Assembly: GCA_934373455.1 (NCBI GenBank)
Contig: CAKRON010000028.1
Span: 1 to 25,429 of the forward strand
Origin: an uncultured Marvinbryantia sp.
GTDB taxonomy: Bacteria > Bacillota > Clostridia > Lachnospirales > Lachnospiraceae
Length of the DNA: 25,429 bases
Direction: 5' to 3'
Numbering within the stretch: the stretch's first letter is position 1; every line of letters begins with the position of its first letter. Under the pieces are notes generated by a model that was not told the DNA's origin, ran no database searches, and saw only the letters and a list, made by a program, of their open reading frames with translations. Positions 16,142-23,795 of the stretch are shown here, one piece after another. A program made the position numbers and the translations under genes.

Positions 16142-18190
16142 TTATGCTCCGAGAATTGCGGATATCTTTATTTCTTTTTCTGTTTCACTTAGATCCATGG
16201 TTCCACCATCTTCTACTGTCATATACACTTCATATAATTCATTTTCAGACAGTGTCTCTGGTATCTCACCATTTTCTTTCTGAATATGCCACAATTCAGA
16301 AGCAACTTCCTGTAATGTTCCATTTGCATCATATGCATACAGCTTCATTTCTTCTGCACTGCCTGAAATTCCTTTCATTCGCAGAACTACTGTCGTATTC
16401 GGATGTACATTTTCAATGGTTACGGTATTGAGCCAGCCTGCCACACTACCCTGTCCACCGTCTGCTTCAAACTGTTCCTGCGGCAGTACGTTACGCATTG
16501 CCTGATCCAGATCTACTTTACGATACGGCATATCTGGAAGATAGACGAATCGATCCTGCAATCTCAGCAATTCAAGATAACCGGTCGGGCAGTAAAGAGC
16601 ATTTCCACTATTTCCGGCATACATACCGATTGCCATATTGTTATATCCCGGCTTGTTTGCAACATCCATAGAAAATACAGTTTCCCCTGTTTCAAAATCC
16701 AGCATGATATACTGCCACATTCCGGTTTCCAGATTCTGAACATAACCATACACATAACCTGTTGCAGTAGAAAGCTTCATCATGGACGTATCTGATAAAT
16801 CACTTCTACACCAGATACTCTTCATTTCATATCCATCCTCTGTTTTTATCGTATCTACGCGTTCCACACCTGGCATAATCATTTTATTTCCCTGTCTTAA
16901 CCAGTTCACATCATAGATATTCTCATAGCTCTGCACAGAAGAGTCATTATCTTCCTTGGCCAGATTGGCACTTCCGGCGCCAAACCAGTTACATACAATC
17001 GTACTTACCGTACCTTCTCCATTGTCATATACAATGGCTGAATTTTCTACTGACACCTGTACATCTTCCGGCAGTTCGTCAATTACCGGCATACTTGCCA
17101 CCACTTCTCCAGTCTTCATATCCAGTGCCATCAGACTTACTGTTTTCTGATTATCTGTAAACATCACAAGATCTCTGGTAATGGATGGGGAACATCCACT
17201 GCCCCATGCCAGACCGCCACCTGTTGTTTCATCTCCCTCATGGCTGTCTTTTGCTCCCACGCTTTCATATGGTGTCTCCCACACCTTCTTCACGCCATTA
17301 TCCGCCTGAAGCAGATAACAGTTTAAATTGGTCAAAATCACTGCACCGTCTTTGGATGCTGCGATTCCATTTTCAGCGCCTTCCCCAGGAGCCAGTTCAT
17401 ATACGAACACGCTGTCCGACAGATCCTTCTCTTCTCCATTTAAAATCGCATCAATTGCAGAACGGGAAATATATCCGAAGGTTCCCTGCTGTTTTCTGTC
17501 CGGATAAATTCTGAATCCTCCCGTTGCAAACCAGAGATTTCCATCGTAATCAAACACAACTGACAACAAATTCTGATCTAGTGTCTTTCCAAGTGCTTTT
17601 TCTGCTGCTGCCTTGATATCAATATCTAATACTTTTTCAAATTCCGGAAGTACATTTCCTTCTTCATCGGTTGCTTTCAGCATCAGAACATGATTGTTGC
17701 TGGTCGGACACACCAGACGATTGCTCTCATCCACAAATGAATAAGAACTCTGTATCAGATAACCGCCTCCATCCTGCTGCTTTGGTGAAAAGTATCCTTC
17801 GGTCTGTGTCTCTTCTGCATTAATATCCCGGATGGCAAGTCCTCCAAGAAACGGAACAACTGCATGTCCATATGTATCAAAAAAGACAGCCGGTGATGCA
17901 TTCGGATTTACCTTCTCATATGAAACATTGATTTCTGAATAAATATCAACCGGCAAAACTGCATCCGTAGTATCTGAATTGTAGCAGTCATGATGAATAT
18001 TTGAGTCACTGTTCGCCATATAAGGATTCTCATCAATTGCTTTCGGACTGAGTGACTTAATCGGCACCCGCACTTCTGCTGTACTGTTTTCCTTCGCTTC
18101 GTCTTCTGCATGCACCATACCTGCCGTACCGTTTGATACCATTGTCAGCATAAGTGCCGTAAGTGCAAGCATTGCCATTCTCTTCTTCAT
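16142..18190 (-). CDS. Large secreted protein of unknown function, probably a beta-propeller
   Basis: I do not recognise this 682-residue protein. It has a clear signal peptide (MKKRMAM, hydrophobic core, VHA before ED; cleavage after about residue 28), no lipobox, no membrane anchor and no LPxTG motif. The body has repeated blade-like segments such as VVFDYDGNLWFATGG, GIAASKDGAVILTN, TGGGLAWGSGCSPSI and YVYGYVQNLETGMWQYIMLD, each pairing a display/read-out strand with an Asp/Gly turn. This suggests a PQQ/NHL-like propeller. A C-terminal part (about 570-682) looks like a separate beta-rich domain. GGGAGG lies before the start. It is co-transcribed with the pseudo-receiver gene 33 nt upstream and lies opposite a LytTR two-component system. 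Confidence 0.75.
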   Translation of the reverse strand: MKKRMAMLALTALMLTMVSNGTAGMVHAEDEAKENSTAEVRVPIKSLSPKAIDENPYMANSDSNIHHDCYNSDTTDAVLPVDIYSEINVSYEKVNPNASPAVFFDTYGHAVVPFLGGLAIRDINAEETQTEGYFSPKQQDGGGYLIQSSYSFVDESNRLVCPTSNNHVLMLKATDEEGNVLPEFEKVLDIDIKAAAEKALGKTLDQNLLSVVFDYDGNLWFATGGFRIYPDRKQQGTFGYISRSAIDAILNGEEKDLSDSVFVYELAPGEGAENGIAASKDGAVILTNLNCYLLQADNGVKKVWETPYESVGAKDSHEGDETTGGGLAWGSGCSPSITRDLVMFTDNQKTVSLMALDMKTGEVVASMPVIDELPEDVQVSVENSAIVYDNGEGTVSTIVCNWFGAGSANLAKEDNDSSVQSYENIYDVNWLRQGNKMIMPGVERVDTIKTEDGYEMKSIWCRSDLSDTSMMKLSTATGYVYGYVQNLETGMWQYIMLDFETGETVFSMDVANKPGYNNMAIGMYAGNSGNALYCPTGYLELLRLQDRFVYLPDMPYRKVDLDQAMRNVLPQEQFEADGGQGSVAGWLNTVTIENVHPNTTVVLRMKGISGSAEEMKLYAYDANGTLQEVASELWHIQKENGEIPETLSENELYEVYMTVEDGGTMDLSETEKEIKISAILGA

Positions 18191-18223
18191 GATGTTTTCC
18201 TCCCAATTTTCCCAATATTTTTA

Positions 18224-18598
18224 TTATAATTTTCCGATACGTTCCAGCCAGGCCTTAAGCCCTTCTTGTATTTTCTCATGATCCACCGGTTCCATAAAAA
18301 AATATTCCACACGTAATCTGAAAGCATGAAGTGAAAAATCCAAATCACTGCACCAGATAATTCCACATCTGGGATATAATGAACGAAGATGTTCTGCTGC
18401 ATTCAGCCCATCCACTCCCGGCAATGAGAGAAATACCATAGATGGAACTCTTCTCTGTATCTGCTTAAAAAAGACTTCCTGATTTTGATAAATCTCAATC
18501 AGCGGAACGATTCCTTTTTCCATGCAGTAATCTGATATATATTTTGCATAATCATGACCATCCTGATCTCTGTCAGTTAATACGGACATACAATACAC
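18224..18598 (-). CDS. Stand-alone pseudo-receiver domain protein
   Basis: This 124-residue protein aligns along its whole length with the receiver domain of the neighbouring LytTR regulator but has no output domain. Key residues are lost. The phospho-acceptor position (FLDI in the neighbour) is FLSL, with Ser58. The conserved Lys (VKP) is Glu103 (MEP). The acidic pair at the N-terminus is Thr8-Asp9. It should therefore not be phosphorylated in the usual way. I choose the GTG start at 18598 because AGGAGG lies 7 nt upstream; an ATG three codons later is an alternative. It is the first gene of an operon with the secreted protein, under a near-consensus promoter. A partner or modulator role with the adjacent kinase or regulator is inferred. 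Confidence 0.72.
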   Translation of the reverse strand: MYCMSVLTDRDQDGHDYAKYISDYCMEKGIVPLIEIYQNQEVFFKQIQRRVPSMVFLSLPGVDGLNAAEHLRSLYPRCGIIWCSDLDFSLHAFRLRVEYFFMEPVDHEKIQEGLKAWLERIGKL

Positions 18599-18639
18599 AG
18601 AACTTCCTCCTTTCTGTTTTCACTCCATTTGTTGTCCTC

Positions 18640-18667
18640 ATTATAAATTAAACAGATTCTTTTTCAA
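18640..18667 (-). promoter_or_regulatory. Promoter of the pseudo-receiver / secreted-protein operon
   Basis: On the minus strand TTGAAA (18662-18667), a 16-nt spacer and a perfect -10 TATAAT (18640-18645) are present. Two direct repeats end 6 bp upstream of the -35. Confidence 0.72.
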
Positions 18668-18673
18668 TTATTC

Positions 18674-18703
18674 TGGCACGAATCACCAAATATTGGCACG
18701 AAT
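18674..18703. repeat. Direct repeat pair, probable LytTR binding site
   Basis: TGGCACGAAT occurs twice without mismatch (18674-18683 and 18694-18703), with starts 20 bp apart, or about two helical turns. LytTR regulators such as AgrA and ComE bind direct repeats with about 21-22 bp periodicity just upstream of -35. The site lies between the divergent promoters and centres near -46 and -66 of the leftward one. Confidence 0.6.
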
Positions 18704-18738
18704 TGTAAAGCCATATCATAGCCCATGACATCTTTTTG

Positions 18739-18747
18739 TGTTATACT
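18739..18747 (+). promoter_or_regulatory. Promoter of the two-component operon (extended -10)
   Basis: Extended -10 TGTTATACT is present, with its core at 18742-18747. No good -35 is seen at the right distance, which fits an activated or weak promoter. The start codon of the regulator is about 35 nt downstream of the predicted transcript start. Confidence 0.5.
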
Positions 18748-18789
18748 TTCTATATGAATGAAATCAGCTTTGTATGAGAGGTATATACA

Positions 18790-19512
18790 ATGAGAATTGC
18801 AATTGTTGACGATATTGCCGAAGAACGTATTCTGCTTCGCAGCAGACTTGAATATCAGTTCTCCCGGCGTGGAATCCATTCAGATTTCACTGAATTTGAA
18901 AATGGCGAAGATTTTTTGCTTGCATCCAAAGAACGCCCTTTTACCGTGTTGTTTCTGGATATTTACATGAATGGTGCGAACGGCATAGAAATAGCAAAAG
19001 AATTGCGCAAATCAGACACTTCCTGTCTGCTTATTTTTACTACTACATCCACGGATCATGCTCTTGAAGGGTTTCAGGTACGCGCCATGCATTATCTTGT
19101 CAAGCCGTATCATGAAAATGAGATTTCTGCTTTAACAGACGAAATTCTTTCCCGCATTCCGAATTCCGGGAAATATATAGACGTTAAAATAAACGGAAGT
19201 AATATAAAAGTCCCATTTCAAAGTATGATTTATGCCGAGCATTTTTCTCATATGATTCATATTTATACTACAAATAAAAAAGAACTGATTACACGTCAGT
19301 CCTTTGAATCTTTTCTGTCCGCTTTGAAGATGGATACACGGTTTTATCAGTGCAACCGCGGGATTGTTATTAATCTGGATCATGCCCTTGATTTCGACGG
19401 CACGGTTTTTACCCTGGATAACGGAAATCAGATTCCGGTTAGTCGTAAGTTGAGTAAACATGCCCGACAGACTTTTATGGATTACCTTTTTCAAAGGAGG
19501 ACTTCATCATAA
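18790..19512 (+). CDS. LytTR-family response regulator
   Basis: This 240-residue two-component regulator has an N-terminal receiver (1-122) with intact chemistry: D7/D8, phospho-acceptor D57 in FLDI, T85 and K105 in VKPY. The C-terminal LytTR DNA-binding domain (about 128-235) has the usual YQCNRGIVINLDHAL segment. It belongs to the AgrA/VirR/LytR group, normally paired with a GHKL kinase. That partner follows at once, with the TAA stop and its ATG sharing one base. AGAGG lies 8 nt before ATG. Its likely target is the divergent pseudo-receiver/secreted-protein operon through the repeats at 18674-18703. Confidence 0.94.
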   Translation: MRIAIVDDIAEERILLRSRLEYQFSRRGIHSDFTEFENGEDFLLASKERPFTVLFLDIYMNGANGIEIAKELRKSDTSCLLIFTTTSTDHALEGFQVRAMHYLVKPYHENEISALTDEILSRIPNSGKYIDVKINGSNIKVPFQSMIYAEHFSHMIHIYTTNKKELITRQSFESFLSALKMDTRFYQCNRGIVINLDHALDFDGTVFTLDNGNQIPVSRKLSKHARQTFMDYLFQRRTSS

Positions 19513-20831
19513 TGCTTTTTTTCAGACCTGGTTTGGACCTTACTGTTCTCCTTCCCGGCATGCTGCTTGCTTATCTTCCGGTAAAAACTTATCTGAAGCA
19601 GACACCGTTGAAGCTGACTTGCTGGATGCTCCCTTTACTCACAGGCATCTGTATTTCCGGCGGTTTATTGTGTTATTTTCTTCAAATTTCCACAAAGTTC
19701 GTTCTGCCATTTATGCTTCTTGTGGCACTGCTTCTTTACCACAATACTCTGCGCATTTCCCTATGGAAATCCGGAAGTATTTTTTTTGCAGTCTGCGCTG
19801 TTTTTGCATGTATCAACAGTTTTTCCCGGGCAATTGATGCCATTATTACCGCAGATCAGGTCCTTTCCAGTCAAACTCTGTGGTTTCATACCAAAACCTG
19901 CATTTTATACAATCTGATTTGCCTGTCTTTTGTTTTAGCTGCATGGTTTCCTGCTTCTCACACTGCAAAAAAACTGGTGGAAGACGAAAACTTTGCACAA
20001 ACCTGGTATATTTTCTGGATTCTGCCACTACTGTTTATTGGACTGAATCTGTTTATGGCACCAAAATATCGCGATACATTGTATACGGGACGTATTTTAA
20101 AAATATATATTGTCATGAGCCTGGTTCTTCTTCTGATTCTCATTCTCTTTTACGCCATGTTTCTTCTGATGGCAAATAGTTTGAATCGGAATGCCAGACT
20201 CCAGCAGGAGAATCATCTTCTCACTTTACAGCAGACAAGATACGAAAATCTCTGTAACGCCATCGAAGAAGCAAGACAGGCCAGACATGATATCCGGCAT
20301 CAATATCTTCAACTTTCTTCGCTTGCAGAACACGGAGATCTTGAGAAAATAAAAGACTATATTTCCAGTGCCATCAGTAAAATCCCCAGTCAGGATCTGC
20401 ACTTTTGCGAAAATCAGGCTGCTGACAGCATCATAGGCTATTATTCTGCCCTTGCTGCACGAGATCAGATTCCTTTTCTTTCCAGACTGGATCTGCCGGC
20501 ACAGATCTCTATTGACGAAATGGATCTCTGTATCATCCTTTCCAATCTTCTGGAAAATGCCATCGAGGCCAGCCTTAAGACCGATCCTGCAAGACGGGCT
20601 ATCTCCGTAACTGCTTACCTGCATCATAGTCATCTTCTCCTTCTTCAGGTAGAAAATGCGTATGACACTCAAATTTCAGAAAAGAATCATATTTTTCAGT
20701 CATCCAAAAGACGCGGAAATGGTGTCGGTGTTCAATCTGTGCGCCATATTGCCCAAAAAAATGGCGGAGACAGTGATTTTTCTTACGAGAATGGGATATT
20801 CACCGCAAACATCATGCTCCGCCTTCAATAA
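19512..20831 (+). CDS. GHKL sensor histidine kinase (AgrC-like)
   Basis: This is a 439-residue membrane kinase. About six membrane segments fill residues 10-220. A short coiled-coil linker follows, then the phospho-acceptor motif RHDIRHQ (H259). The GHKL ATPase domain has N-box NLLENAIEAS (345-354) and G-box GNGVGVQSV (402-410). This architecture is that of AgrC/ComD-type kinases that often sense peptides. No agrB/agrD-like genes are present in the window, so the signal is unknown. AAAGGAGG lies 11 nt before ATG, inside the regulator gene. The gene ends 8 bp from the convergent iadA-like gene with no obvious terminator between. Confidence 0.93.
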   Translation: MLFFRPGLDLTVLLPGMLLAYLPVKTYLKQTPLKLTCWMLPLLTGICISGGLLCYFLQISTKFVLPFMLLVALLLYHNTLRISLWKSGSIFFAVCAVFACINSFSRAIDAIITADQVLSSQTLWFHTKTCILYNLICLSFVLAAWFPASHTAKKLVEDENFAQTWYIFWILPLLFIGLNLFMAPKYRDTLYTGRILKIYIVMSLVLLLILILFYAMFLLMANSLNRNARLQQENHLLTLQQTRYENLCNAIEEARQARHDIRHQYLQLSSLAEHGDLEKIKDYISSAISKIPSQDLHFCENQAADSIIGYYSALAARDQIPFLSRLDLPAQISIDEMDLCIILSNLLENAIEASLKTDPARRAISVTAYLHHSHLLLLQVENAYDTQISEKNHIFQSSKRRGNGVGVQSVRHIAQKNGGDSDFSYENGIFTANIMLRLQ

Positions 20832-20839
20832 ATTTATAC

Positions 20840-21976
20840 TTATTTTCCTTTCACAATTACCTCTGTCAGCTGCAAATTCTGGTCAAGAATGCATAAGTCT
20901 GCATCGTATCCCTCCAAAATCTTTCCTTTTCCTTTCAGACAAAGAATTTCTGCCGGATTAGAGGTAATCGCTGAAAGTGCAATTTCCAGAGGAATTTGTG
21001 CTTTATTCACACATTCCTTCACCTCTTTTAACAGGCTGCTGGACTGTCCCACACCCATTCCCTGAAATTCGCCTTTTTCATTATAAACAGGAAGACTTCC
21101 CTGCCCATCAGATGAAATGGTGATCCGGTTCGGATTTACTCCTGCTTCCAGCATACGTTTTATACCATAACACACTCTTACTTCATCACAGATCGTCTCC
21201 CAGTAATCGATATCTTCATTTCCGGTAAAGTCCACAGCGCCGCCTTTTAATGCATATTCTATTGCTTTACAAAACAGCTTTTCATTTCGATTCACGTGGG
21301 TCGGCAAAAACTGGGATACCGGTATCTCGGTTTCCTCAAGCGCACGTTCAATCAGATCCATACATCTTGGACTATCTCCCAGATGTACATTGATGATTCC
21401 CGCTTTTCCGGATAGTACACCACCAAGTCTGGTATCTGCTGCCACACGGACAAATTCTTCAAACGTCGGCTGAGAAGATCGATGATCGGATATCGCAATC
21501 TCTCCTGTTCCGATAACTTCCTGAATCATCATAATATCTTTCGTAATACTGTCCGTCAGCGTGCGGACCGGTATCTGATAACTTCCCGTATAACAGTAAG
21601 CAGTCATTCCCTGTTCATTTAAGCCCTTTGTCTTTGCCACCAGTGCACACATATCCCGGCCGATCCCGTCCGTTCCAAGACAGCCAACTACTGTCGTAAC
21701 GCCAAACTTCGTCAAACCTTCTATGGTAGCTTCCGGAGTTCGGTTGGCAAATCCACCTTCTCCACCTCCACCAAGTACATGCACATGACAATCAATGAAA
21801 CCAGGCGTAAGAATCTTGCCGGTTCCATCAATTACTGCAGCGTCTGAAAGGAATGCTATCTGCGGTATACTCCCTGCATCTGCAATTTTCACAATCTTAT
21901 CATTGATTACCAGTACATCTTTTATTCCAAGATGCTCCGGTTCATATACATCAATATTTTGAATCAATTTCATCAT
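20840..21976 (-). CDS. iadA: Isoaspartyl (beta-aspartyl) dipeptidase, IadA-like
   Basis: This 378-residue amidohydrolase should cleave beta-aspartyl dipeptides formed from damaged Asp/Asn residues. It has the metal motif H64-x-H66 followed by the glycine run GGGGEGG, H198 (VHLGD), H227 (LPTHVNRN) and the catalytic Asp D290 (SSDGQGS). Spacing matches E. coli IadA (H68, H70, K162, H201, H230, D285). The exception is that the metal-bridging carboxylated Lys is Glu159 here (GTGEIAISDHRS). The gene follows the YfcC-type transporter by 15 nt, with AAGGA overlapping that gene's stop, so the pair likely imports and hydrolyses dipeptides. Its 3' end converges on the histidine kinase gene. Confidence 0.92.
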   Translation of the reverse strand: MMKLIQNIDVYEPEHLGIKDVLVINDKIVKIADAGSIPQIAFLSDAAVIDGTGKILTPGFIDCHVHVLGGGGEGGFANRTPEATIEGLTKFGVTTVVGCLGTDGIGRDMCALVAKTKGLNEQGMTAYCYTGSYQIPVRTLTDSITKDIMMIQEVIGTGEIAISDHRSSQPTFEEFVRVAADTRLGGVLSGKAGIINVHLGDSPRCMDLIERALEETEIPVSQFLPTHVNRNEKLFCKAIEYALKGGAVDFTGNEDIDYWETICDEVRVCYGIKRMLEAGVNPNRITISSDGQGSLPVYNEKGEFQGMGVGQSSSLLKEVKECVNKAQIPLEIALSAITSNPAEILCLKGKGKILEGYDADLCILDQNLQLTEVIVKGK

Positions 21977-21991
21977 AATATATCAGTCCTT

Positions 21992-23512
21992 CTAAAATCC
22001 AATTCCAACTGCAATCAAAATGGTAATCACAGCACCAATCATGAGAATACCCAGAAATTTCCACATAAATTTAATCCAGTTCGACCATTCTATTTTTGCA
22101 ATTGCCAGAGATCCGATCAGACATCCGGATGTCGGAACGATCAGATTCGTAAATGCATCTCCCAGCTGGAATGCCAGAACAGAGGTCTGACGTGTCACAC
22201 CCAGCAGATCTGCCAGCGGTGCCATAATCGGCATGGTAATCGCTGCCTGTCCGGAACCGGATACTACAAAGAAATTAAATACAGACTGGAACAGATACAT
22301 CAATACTGCAGCTGCTGCACCGGAAATTCCTGCCAATGCCTGTGAAATTCCATACATAATCGTATTAATTACTGTTGGCGTGGTAGGATCAGAACCACCA
22401 AGCACCTGCATGATTCCCTGTGCCATCGCTACAACAAGTGCCGCGCCAATCAGATCTTTGGCTCCATTTTTAAAGGAGGACGCGATATCATTCATCTTCA
22501 TATCATTTAAGTGGAAAATAATACCAATAATTCCGGCTACCACGCCCATAACAAAGAACTGAGAAGCAATTTCAGGCATATAGTATCCTTTTACCATAAC
22601 GCCCCAGATTACCCATATTACTGTAGCAGCCAATGTCAGAAGCACTAAAATGTGTCCCAGACCAAAAGCATGTTTTTCATCAATACCGGTCTTTTCATTC
22701 TGATCACGGAAATACTGATCACTTTCATAAGCAACCGAAATCTTCGGATTCTTTTTGACTTTTGCCGCATAAAACATGGTCATTCCACAACCAAGTGCTG
22801 TAAATACTACCCACATAACTATACGGAATCCTGCGCCGGAAAATACGTCGATACCGGCAATCCCCTGTGCAATACCCACGGAAAATGGATTCATCCAGGA
22901 TGATCCGAATCCAATCTGTGTTGCAACATAAGTAACCAGAACAGCAAGCACGGTGTCATATCCCACTGCTACAAATAAGGGACATAAGATCATCGTGAAC
23001 GGAAGTGCTTCTTCTCCCATTCCAAAAACTGCTCCCCCCAGAGAAAACAATACAAAAAGTATCGGAATCAATAATTTCTCTGCTCCTTTTGCTTTGCGGA
23101 TCAGTCCTATAAGACCGGCTTCAATGGCACCTGTTCGAATCATAATGCCAAATGCACCACCTACAACCAACAGAAATGCAATGATTTCTATTGCAGAACT
23201 GTTCACAATTCCGTTATACATATAATTGAAGAAACCTGTTTCTCCATCTCCACTGAATAACGTAACACCTTCTGTTACTACCTTGCCCGCATCATCTTTC
23301 AGATACTGAAAACTTCCATCTTTGATGACCGTACGGGTCTTTTCTACTCCGTTCATCATATACGAAACATCTGTTGTTTCATAGTAACCTTTTGGTACAA
23401 GAAATGTCATAACCGCAGCGATCACCACTACAAAAAAGATAATAATGTAAGTATCCGGCACTGTGAATCCCTTGTTAAAAGATTTCAGGCTTCCCCCTTT
23501 TTTTTGGCTCAT
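21992..23512 (-). CDS. YfcC-family transporter (C4-dicarboxylate/amino-acid carrier superfamily)
   Basis: This is a multi-pass carrier of 506 residues from the ATG at 23512, chosen because AAGGAG lies 8 nt before it; an ATG at 23560 has no such site. Family features are the first membrane helix after GFTVPDTYIIIFFVVV, the large polar insert before MYNGIVNSSAIEIIAFLL, the GGAVFGMGEEALPF segment, and a late SGSGQAAITMPIMAPLADLLG motif typical of ion transporter re-entrant loops. Substrates of YfcC proteins are poorly defined (amino acids or peptides suggested). Co-transcription with an isoaspartyl dipeptidase suggests uptake of aspartyl dipeptides or a related compound. Confidence 0.88.
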   Translation of the reverse strand: MSQKKGGSLKSFNKGFTVPDTYIIIFFVVVIAAVMTFLVPKGYYETTDVSYMMNGVEKTRTVIKDGSFQYLKDDAGKVVTEGVTLFSGDGETGFFNYMYNGIVNSSAIEIIAFLLVVGGAFGIMIRTGAIEAGLIGLIRKAKGAEKLLIPILFVLFSLGGAVFGMGEEALPFTMILCPLFVAVGYDTVLAVLVTYVATQIGFGSSWMNPFSVGIAQGIAGIDVFSGAGFRIVMWVVFTALGCGMTMFYAAKVKKNPKISVAYESDQYFRDQNEKTGIDEKHAFGLGHILVLLTLAATVIWVIWGVMVKGYYMPEIASQFFVMGVVAGIIGIIFHLNDMKMNDIASSFKNGAKDLIGAALVVAMAQGIMQVLGGSDPTTPTVINTIMYGISQALAGISGAAAAVLMYLFQSVFNFFVVSGSGQAAITMPIMAPLADLLGVTRQTSVLAFQLGDAFTNLIVPTSGCLIGSLAIAKIEWSNWIKFMWKFLGILMIGAVITILIAVGIGF

Positions 23513-23550
23513 ATTTGAGTCTCCTTCCTTTTTCAAAAATTTGCAAAGAT

Positions 23551-23559
23551 AGTGTACCA
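23551..23559 (-). promoter_or_regulatory. Possible promoter of the yfcC-iadA operon
   Basis: On the minus strand an extended -10 TGGTACACT has its core at 23551-23556; the -35 is poor. The leader would be about 30 nt. Confidence 0.4.
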
Positions 23560-23609
23560 TACAACATCCAATAACGTAACAAAAAAATGCGAAAAACTCA
23601 AAAATATTA

Positions 23610-23638
23610 TTGATTCTAATAAAAACATGTGTTAGAAT
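23610..23638 (+). promoter_or_regulatory. Promoter of the queuosine-salvage operon
   Basis: TTGATT (23610-23615), a 17-nt spacer and extended -10 TGTTAGAAT (core 23633-23638) are present. The transcript start is near 23645, immediately before the riboswitch aptamer. ATTCTAA/TTAGAAT (23613-23619, 23632-23638) form an inverted repeat overlapping both promoter elements. Confidence 0.72.
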
Positions 23639-23647
23639 GTCTCCCGA

Positions 23648-23726
23648 ACTGGTTCGGAAACCTCCCAGTATAAAAAACTAGGCAAAGTAAAAATAGAAAA
23701 TCAGGCTGCCATAGCAGCTTTTTTAT
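23648..23726 (+). promoter_or_regulatory. preQ1-I riboswitch with terminator expression platform
   Basis: The aptamer core is 23649-23682. P1 is ACTGG/CCAGT (23648-23652 with 23665-23669), and the 12-nt loop begins TTCGG and ends in C. The A-rich tail TATAAAAAACTAGG closes the pseudoknot, with CCT (23661-23663) able to pair with AGG (23680-23682). Loop length and the TTC and TATAAAAAACTA blocks match the preQ1-I class. An antiterminator CTAGGCA (23678-23684) can pair with TGCC-A-TAG (23707-23714). It competes with both the pseudoknot and terminator stem GCTGC/GCAGC plus T6 (23703-23724). Ligand binding should therefore switch the operon off. Confidence 0.88.
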
Positions 23727-23730
23727 CGAT

Positions 23731-23775
23731 GCTTTTGTTTATTTGAGGTGATAAACAAAGGCGTTTTTTATTTTT
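23731..23775 (+). terminator. Second intrinsic terminator in the preQ1 leader
   Basis: A 12-bp stem (23731-23742 with 23751-23762; one G-T pair), an 8-nt loop, then TTTTTTATTTTT. It begins only a few bases after the U-run of the riboswitch terminator and ends about 20 nt before the queK-like start codon. Confidence 0.85.
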
Positions 23776-23795
23776 ACCTGCAAGAAAGGAAATAA

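Noticed and set aside
18187..18402. 71-residue frame overlapping the pseudo-receiver gene on the same strand
   Set aside because: It has no ribosome site and lies in a different frame inside the pseudo-receiver gene, which aligns with receiver domains over its full length.
20829..20845. Missing terminator between the convergent kinase and iadA-like genes
   Set aside because: The stops are 8 bp apart and no hairpin is seen, but close convergent ends are common and termination may occur within the opposing gene.
23644..23657. Palindrome CCGAACTGGTTCGG as a repressor operator
   Set aside because: It overlaps P1 and the loop of the preQ1 aptamer, where these bases are explained by the riboswitch. 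A separate operator is not needed, although it may be an alternative fold of the RNA.
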